10,566 nucleotides of DNA from Actinomycetota bacterium (GTDB lineage: Bacteria > Actinomycetota > Actinomycetes > Propionibacteriales > Nocardioidaceae): assembly GCA_009702305.1 (NCBI GenBank), contig WLIH01000041.1, forward strand, positions 1-10,566, in the 5' to 3' direction. The translations under genes and the position numbers were made by a program. Shown piece after piece: positions 6,399 through 10,566 of this stretch (positions are counted from its first letter, which is position 1; each line of letters opens with the position of its first letter). The notes beneath the pieces are model-generated. The model saw nothing but the letters and a program-made list of their open reading frames with translations, ran no database searches and had not been told where the DNA came from.

Positions 6399-6404
6399 AC
6401 GCTA
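6399..6404 (-). promoter_or_regulatory. Candidate -10 box for the M28-like gene
   Basis: On the minus strand TAGCGT (6404-6399) is the same hexamer as the -10 of the VOC gene. Transcription from about 6392 would give a leader of roughly 34 bases holding the GAGGGG ribosome site. This rules against the upstream GTG at 6400 as the translation start. No -35 match is evident. Confidence 0.4.
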
Positions 6405-6499
6405 CCGGCGTCACCCGCGGTGCGACCCGACCTTCGGCTCCCAGACGGGGCCGTACCCCCGGCGGCACGTCGGCAGAACGACCCGGTGTCGACGAGTGC

Positions 6500-7390
6500 T
6501 CACCCGCCGAGCCAGGGCGGGAACGACGCCCCGGTGCCTGCGGGCACCATCGCCAGGGTGAGGTTGTAGGTCAGGAACGCCAGGTTGAGGATCGCTGTCA
6601 GGGCCAGGATCCGAACGACCACGGCTGAGACGATCCGCGGGTCGTCGGCCGGATCGAGCCAACGCAGCTGAGCGAACCGGTCGCGCAAGTGCCAGAGGAT
6701 GCCGGGCAGTGCCCAGACGAAGCCGAGAGGGAACTCGGTGATCGGCCACTGGTGGACGGTGCCGCCGCGCACCGACAGGTGCTCGGGCACCAGATTCCAG
6801 ACCAGCAGCTGCTGGCTGATGCCGGCGAACTCGAATGCCGTCTCGAAGATCGCCGAGACCAGGCAGCCGACGAGGACGAGCGCTGGGGTCGAGTCGGTCA
6901 CCCGGGAGACCTTGCGGAGCAGCCAGGCGATGGCCAAGCCGACGGCGGGGATCATCCACAAGAAGACCAACGACTCCATCAGCAACGGCTGGTCGAGCAT
7001 CGGCTCGTCTGCGCCCGAGAAGGGCAGATACGGGATCCAGTCGCCGCGAGAGAGGAAGTAGGGGTTGTAGGTGAACCGACGGCTGTCGAGGTTGACCAGC
7101 GACTCCTGCCAGTACACCAGCGCCCAGCTGACGCTGAGCACCAGCGGCCAGGTCGGCCAGCGCTGCTTCCAGGCTCCTCTCGCCAGCAGCCCGATCCAGA
7201 TCAGGGCGCCGAGGCCGATCAGGATCTCGCCGCGGATGACCGAGCTCTTCACGTCGTCGGGGACACCAGCGCCGTCGCGCTCCAGAGGGATGTCGCTCAG
7301 CAGCCAGCCGATGTAGCCCCAGGCCTGGTAGGCGACGAAGAGCGCCCCGACCACCGCGAGCATCCGCACGGTGCGCGAGGCAGTGGTCAC
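6500..7390 (-). CDS. AveC-like (spirocyclase AveC family) integral membrane protein
   Basis: A 296-residue membrane protein beginning with GTG at 7390. About seven hydrophobic segments can be placed: 9-31, 53-72, 80-100, 137-158, 168-190, 217-235 and 256-282. The block YWQESLVNLDSRRFTYNPYF followed by GDWIPYLPF (residues 93-123), in the loop between segments 3 and 4, is what I recognise as the AveC-like signature (PF17198). AveC of avermectin producers affects spiroketal formation and dehydration; most relatives in actinobacteria lie outside polyketide clusters and have no known reaction. No polyketide genes are visible here. The GTG overlaps the TGA of the upstream molybdoenzyme gene (GTGA), so the two are translationally coupled and probably work in one process. 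No terminator is obvious after its stop; the 141-base gap to 6359 contains the next gene's promoter. Confidence 0.75.
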   Translation of the reverse strand: MTTASRTVRMLAVVGALFVAYQAWGYIGWLLSDIPLERDGAGVPDDVKSSVIRGEILIGLGALIWIGLLARGAWKQRWPTWPLVLSVSWALVYWQESLVNLDSRRFTYNPYFLSRGDWIPYLPFSGADEPMLDQPLLMESLVFLWMIPAVGLAIAWLLRKVSRVTDSTPALVLVGCLVSAIFETAFEFAGISQQLLVWNLVPEHLSVRGGTVHQWPITEFPLGFVWALPGILWHLRDRFAQLRWLDPADDPRIVSAVVVRILALTAILNLAFLTYNLTLAMVPAGTGASFPPWLGG

Positions 7391-9579
7391 GAGCCGGGCT
7401 CCAGACGTACCGCCACGCCGTTGAGCAGGGACATCCCGGCGAGGGTCTCGAAGTCGGCCGGATCGCTGGACATCAGCCGGTTGACGTTGGTGCCCTCGCT
7501 GGCGTTGGCAAGGTGCCAGCCCCCGCGGTGTCCCCAGCCGTGGGGGACGGCCACGGTGCCCGGGCCGACGTCGTCGGTGACGGTGACAGCGACCTCGATG
7601 GACCCGTGGCGCGAGACGATCCGCACCGTCCCGCCGTCAACGACCCCGGCTGCTGCGGCGTCGTTGGGGTGCACCCGCGCGGACTGCCGCCGCGGCCCCT
7701 TCATCAGGGTGGGGCTGTTGTGCATCCAGGAGTTCTGCGACCGGATCTCGCGCAGGCCGATCAGCAGGATCGGAAACTCAGGGTCCGAGCCGTCGGCGCC
7801 GTCGAGGCGGTGGCGCTCACCCAACCTCGCGAGCTCCTCGGCGATCTCCGGCGGGTCCAGGCGCACCTTCTTGCCCGGCAGCAGGACGACCTCGGGCAGG
7901 AGGCCCGTCGAGGCGTGCTCACCGAGGACCACCCCGTGGGGGTGCTCTGTCGCGGTCTTGCCATTCAACCCACCACGGCGCAGACCGAACCGGTCGCCGA
8001 ACGGACCTGTCCGCAGCAGGGTCACCATCAGCCGACGTGGGGTGAGTCGCAGTCCCCGCTTCTCGAGGGCAAGCAGGGGACGGTTGACGAAGGACAACGG
8101 CCCGCCGGATGTCATGGCCATGCCCATCCGGTGCATCAGCTCCTCGAACACCTCCCACTCGGGCCGCGCCTCGCCGTACGGCTTGAGAACGGCCTCCGTG
8201 GCCTGGAAGAACGGTCGCGGCGAGGCGGCGGTCAGCGCGAAGGGGAAGTCCTCGCGCTCCAGAAAGGTGACCGCCGGCAGCACGTAGTCGGCGTGCTTGT
8301 TGGTCTCGTTGACGTAGAGGTCGAAGGAGATCAGGAGGTCCAGCCTCCCGAGCGCCTCGACCAGGCGCTCCCCGTCAGGGACGGTGAGCACGGGATTGCC
8401 GGCGGTGATGATCAGCGCCCGAAGCTGACCGGGCCCTGTCCTGGTGATCTCCTCGGCCATGATTCCCGAGGGGAAGATGCCCATCACGTCGGGGAAGCCG
8501 CCGACCCGCGAGTGAGTGGCGCCGTAGGTCATCGCGCCGGCCCGCTCGGCCAGCTCTTCGAGCGGGATGACCCCTTGGGAGAACACGGTGCCGCCGGGTC
8601 GGTCCAGGTTGCCGGTCACCAGGCTGAGCACGTCGATCAGGAACGACACCAGCGTGCCGTGCCTGCCCAGGCAGGCGCCGGTGCGTCCGTAGGCCGTCGC
8701 GCTGGGCGCGGTCGCGAAGTCCCGGGCCAGTTGACGCACCGTCGCGGCGTCGACTCCTGTGCGGACCACCGTCTCCTCAGGCGGGTAGCCGGCTGCCGCC
8801 GCGCGGAGGAGATCAACGCCCGTCGACTGGGCAGCCACCGCCGCCTCGTCGACCAAGTCCTCGGCGAACACCACGTGCAGCAGTGAGAGCAGCAACCACG
8901 CGTCAGAGTCCGGACGGACCCGCACGTGCTCGTGCGCCTTCGCGGTCTCGGTCCGCCGTGGGTCGACGACCACCACCCGACCCCCGCGCGCGGTGATCGC
9001 AGACAGCTCGTGCTTGATCCGCGGTGCCCGGATGGCGCTGCCGTGGGAGACGTGCGGGTTGGCGCCGAGCATCAGCACGAAGTCGGTCCGTGGCAGGTCG
9101 GGGAAGGGCATCTGGGTGGCGGCGCCGTACAGAAGCTTGCTGGCCACGAACCGACTGTTGATGTCCTGTGAGCCGGTCGTGTACTGGTGGGTGGAGCCCA
9201 GGCGCTTCAGGAACAGCCCGCTCCACAACGCTGCCGAGTACGAGAACGCGCTCGGGTTGCCGAGGTAGTGGCCGACCGCTGACCCGCCGTCCTCGTCCCA
9301 CACCTTCCTCAGTCGGACAGCGATGTCGGTGAGCGCCTCGTCCCACGACACCTGCTCGAACTCTCCATCCGCCGTACGCCGGAGCGGGTGCAGGACCCGG
9401 TCCGGGTCGTTCTGCACCTCGGTGAATGCGATGCCCTTGGGGCAGGCGTTGCCTTTCGACAACGGGTGCTCCGGGTCGGGTCGCAGCGACACCAGCCGGT
9501 CATCGTCGACCGTCGCGATCAGACCGCAGAGCGGCTCGCAGATCCGGCAGTAGGTCACGGCGGTCGTGGCGGTCGACAT
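7387..9579 (-). CDS. Molybdopterin-dependent oxidoreductase with N-terminal [4Fe-4S] domain
   Basis: A 730-residue member of the DMSO reductase/BisC superfamily. The ATG at 9579 is chosen because the protein then starts nine residues before the Fe-S motif, as usual; a longer open frame upstream would run through the promoter palindrome. Domains: Molybdop_Fe4S4 (about 8-60) with Cys11, Cys14, Cys18 and Cys46 in NACPKG; the molybdopterin core (about 65-480) with LMLGANPHVSHG, VVVVDPRRTET and ALIITAGNPVLTVPD as bis-MGD-binding blocks; and a C-terminal molydopterin-dinucleotide-binding domain (about 600-725) with RSQNSWMHN and HPNDAAAAGV. There is no Tat signal, so it is cytoplasmic. At the site where formate dehydrogenases or nitrate reductases have Sec/Cys, the segment GSQDINSRFVAS reads Val145, so the metal may lack the usual protein ligand. 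The substrate is unknown. It is the first gene of a two-gene operon with the AveC-like gene. Confidence 0.9.
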   Translation of the reverse strand: MSTATTAVTYCRICEPLCGLIATVDDDRLVSLRPDPEHPLSKGNACPKGIAFTEVQNDPDRVLHPLRRTADGEFEQVSWDEALTDIAVRLRKVWDEDGGSAVGHYLGNPSAFSYSAALWSGLFLKRLGSTHQYTTGSQDINSRFVASKLLYGAATQMPFPDLPRTDFVLMLGANPHVSHGSAIRAPRIKHELSAITARGGRVVVVDPRRTETAKAHEHVRVRPDSDAWLLLSLLHVVFAEDLVDEAAVAAQSTGVDLLRAAAAGYPPEETVVRTGVDAATVRQLARDFATAPSATAYGRTGACLGRHGTLVSFLIDVLSLVTGNLDRPGGTVFSQGVIPLEELAERAGAMTYGATHSRVGGFPDVMGIFPSGIMAEEITRTGPGQLRALIITAGNPVLTVPDGERLVEALGRLDLLISFDLYVNETNKHADYVLPAVTFLEREDFPFALTAASPRPFFQATEAVLKPYGEARPEWEVFEELMHRMGMAMTSGGPLSFVNRPLLALEKRGLRLTPRRLMVTLLRTGPFGDRFGLRRGGLNGKTATEHPHGVVLGEHASTGLLPEVVLLPGKKVRLDPPEIAEELARLGERHRLDGADGSDPEFPILLIGLREIRSQNSWMHNSPTLMKGPRRQSARVHPNDAAAAGVVDGGTVRIVSRHGSIEVAVTVTDDVGPGTVAVPHGWGHRGGWHLANASEGTNVNRLMSSDPADFETLAGMSLLNGVAVRLEPGS

Positions 9580-9585
9580 CCTCAG

Positions 9586-9614
9586 ACCTTGACACGCGCC
9601 TGGACAGGTGTCCA
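9586..9614 (-). promoter_or_regulatory. Probable promoter of the molybdoenzyme operon
   Basis: On the minus strand TGGACA (9614-9609, close to TTGACA) is followed by a 17-base spacer and CAAGGT (9591-9586, close to TANNNT), then six bases and the ATG at 9579. The spacing again suggests a nearly leaderless message, although AAGG at 9590-9587 could equally serve as a ribosome site. Box matches are imperfect. Confidence 0.45.
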
Positions 9615-9616
9615 GG
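9599..9616. promoter_or_regulatory. Palindromic operator candidate over the molybdoenzyme promoter
   Basis: CCTGGACA-GG-TGTCCAGG is a perfect 8+2+8 inverted repeat. It covers the proposed -35 box and the first half of the spacer, 20 bases before the start codon. Such symmetry and placement are typical of a dimeric repressor site (TetR or GntR class), but no regulator gene lies in the window, and the regulator's identity is unknown. Confidence 0.6.
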
Positions 9617-9679
9617 TTTGCGGGAGCGAATCTCCTGCGTGTTCCCTGCGGAATCTGGGCCACCTCAGAACCACGCAAA

Positions 9680-9715
9680 CGGCCCCTGACCGCCACCAGG
9701 GCAGGTCAGGGGCCG
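9680..9715 (-). terminator. Intrinsic terminator of glnA
   Basis: Bases 9680-9691 and 9704-9715 are a perfect 12-bp inverted repeat (core GGCCCCTGACC / GGTCAGGGGCC) with a 12-base loop, beginning 19 bases after the glnA stop. Read on the minus strand the stem is followed by TTTGCGTGG, a short T-run. It separates glnA from the molybdoenzyme operon. Confidence 0.85.
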
Positions 9716-9734
9716 CTTCGGGTTCGACGATGTC

Positions 9735-10566
9735 TCAGATGTCGTAGTAGAGCTCGAACTCGTGCGGGTGGGGGCGCATCTGGACCGGCAGGATCTCGTG
9801 GGTGCGCTTGTAGTCGATCCAGGTCTCGATCAGGTCGGGGGTGAAGACGTTGCCGACGGTCAGGAACTCGTGGTCGGACTCGAGGGAGTCGAGCACGGCG
9901 TTCAGCGAGGTCGGGACCTGGTCGATGTCGGCCATCTCGTCCGGCGGCAGCTCGTAGATGTCCTTGTCGATCGGGGCGGCGGGCTCGATCTTGTTCTTGA
10001 TGCCGTCGAGGCCGGCGAGCAGCAGCGCCGAGAAGGCGAGGTAGGGGTTCGCCGACGGGTCGGGGCAGCGGAACTCGATGCGCTTGGCCTTCGGGTTCGA
10101 GCCGGTGATCGGGATGCGGACGCACGCGGAGCGGTTGCGCTGCGAGTAGACCAGCGAGATCGGGGCCTCGAAGCCGGGCACCAGTCGGTGGTAGGAGTTC
10201 ACCGTGGGGTTGGTGAAGGCCAGCAGCGACGGGGCGTGCTTGAGCAGACCGCCGATGTAGTAGCGCGCCGTGTCGGAGAGCCCGCCGTAGCCGGTCTCGT
10301 CGTAGAACAGCGGCGAGCCGTCGTTCCAGATCGACTGGTGCACGTGCATGCCCGAGCCGTTGTCGCCGAAGATCGGCTTCGGCATGAAGGTCGCCGTCTT
10401 GCCGTTGCGCCAGGCGGTGTTCTTGATGATGTACTTGAACTTCATGACGTCGTCGGCGGCCTTGAGCAGCTCGTCGAACTTGTAGTTGATCTCGGCCTGA
10501 CCGGCCGTGCCGACCTCGTGGTGGGCGCGCTCCACGAGCAGCCCCGACTTCTCGAGCTCGATGACC
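9735..10566 (-). CDS. glnA: Type I glutamine synthetase (GlnA), C-terminal 276 residues, cut by window edge
   Basis: The frame runs from the right edge to TGA at 9735. It encodes the C-terminal part of a protein usually about 475 residues long, so roughly 200 N-terminal residues are outside. The enzyme makes glutamine from glutamate, ammonia and ATP in the cytoplasm as a dodecamer. Seen in order: [15 protein letters not shown] (metal-binding Glu/His), [13 protein letters not shown] (ammonia/ATP loop), [17 protein letters not shown] (ATP-binding), [13 protein letters not shown] (substrate Arg residues), [15 protein letters not shown], and DIYELPPDE, whose Tyr is the expected adenylylation site of GSI-beta enzymes. 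The ending [13 protein letters not shown] is typical of actinobacterial GlnA. NSYHRL with His, rather than Lys, agrees with the Streptomyces-type sequence as I recall it. An internal GTG at 10535 is not the start, since upstream residues continue the family sequence. A strong terminator follows. Confidence 0.97.
   Translation of the reverse strand, partial: VIELEKSGLLVERAHHEVGTAGQAEINYKFDELLKAADDVMKFKYIIKNTAWRNGKTATFMPKPIFGDNGSGMHVHQSIWNDGSPLFYDETGYGGLSDTARYYIGGLLKHAPSLLAFTNPTVNSYHRLVPGFEAPISLVYSQRNRSACVRIPITGSNPKAKRIEFRCPDPSANPYLAFSALLLAGLDGIKNKIEPAAPIDKDIYELPPDEMADIDQVPTSLNAVLDSLESDHEFLTVGNVFTPDLIETWIDYKRTHEILPVQMRPHPHEFELYYDI

Noticed and set aside
6689..8287. Long plus-strand open frame (532 codons) antisense to the AveC-like and molybdoenzyme genes
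   Set aside because: It lies across two well-supported genes, its translation is low-complexity Arg/Pro/Gly/His-rich without family motifs, and such open antisense frames are expected at this GC content.
7387..9579. Naming the molybdoenzyme formate dehydrogenase or nitrate reductase
   Set aside because: The diagnostic Cys/Sec ligand is not seen, and no accessory subunits (FdhD, NapB, NarH) are in the window, so the substrate is left open.

Overview
The window is very GC-rich, with G/C in most third codon positions, and carries ordinary bacterial genes with short intergenic gaps. The glutamine synthetase fragment, the AveC-like membrane protein, the antigen-85-type esterase and TANNNT -10 boxes placed directly before start codons all point to a high-GC actinobacterium. 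Nocardioides or a relative is my best guess; no rRNA or other marker is present to prove it. I see no mobile element, CRISPR array, tRNA or rRNA.

Layout. (1) 1-885, minus strand: a two-gene unit, a YjbR/MmcQ-like small protein followed by the N-terminal 188 residues of an FeS-type photolyase-related protein that runs off the left edge. (2) 886-1009: divergent promoter region. (3) 1010-4606, plus strand: a secreted alpha/beta hydrolase, a VOC-fold protein that appears to have its own leaderless promoter, a secreted antigen-85/FrmB-like esterase, and a small secreted protein with a Lys/Ala-rich helical segment capped by cysteines. (4) 4607-4840: convergent intergenic region with three hairpins, the last a perfect 16-bp stem that should stop transcription from both sides. 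(5) 4841-6358, minus: a large M28-like protein whose usual zinc-peptidase residues are altered. (6) 6500-9579, minus: a molybdopterin oxidoreductase and an AveC-like seven-helix membrane protein joined by a 4-base GTGA overlap, with a perfect 8+2+8 palindrome over the promoter. (7) 9680-10566, minus: the intrinsic terminator and C-terminal 276 residues of type I glutamine synthetase (glnA), whose N-terminus lies beyond the right edge.

How the genes fit together. glnA and the photolyase pair are housekeeping or repair functions. The plus-strand block is biased to exported products: three of its four proteins have signal peptides. The most interesting unit is the molybdoenzyme/AveC pair: a cytoplasmic [4Fe-4S] molybdoenzyme without a Tat signal, lacking the usual Cys/Sec/Ser metal ligand as I align it, translationally coupled to an AveC-like membrane protein and probably controlled by a local repressor. 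Its substrate cannot be read from sequence. All functional statements rest on recognition of family motifs by eye; no database search was run.
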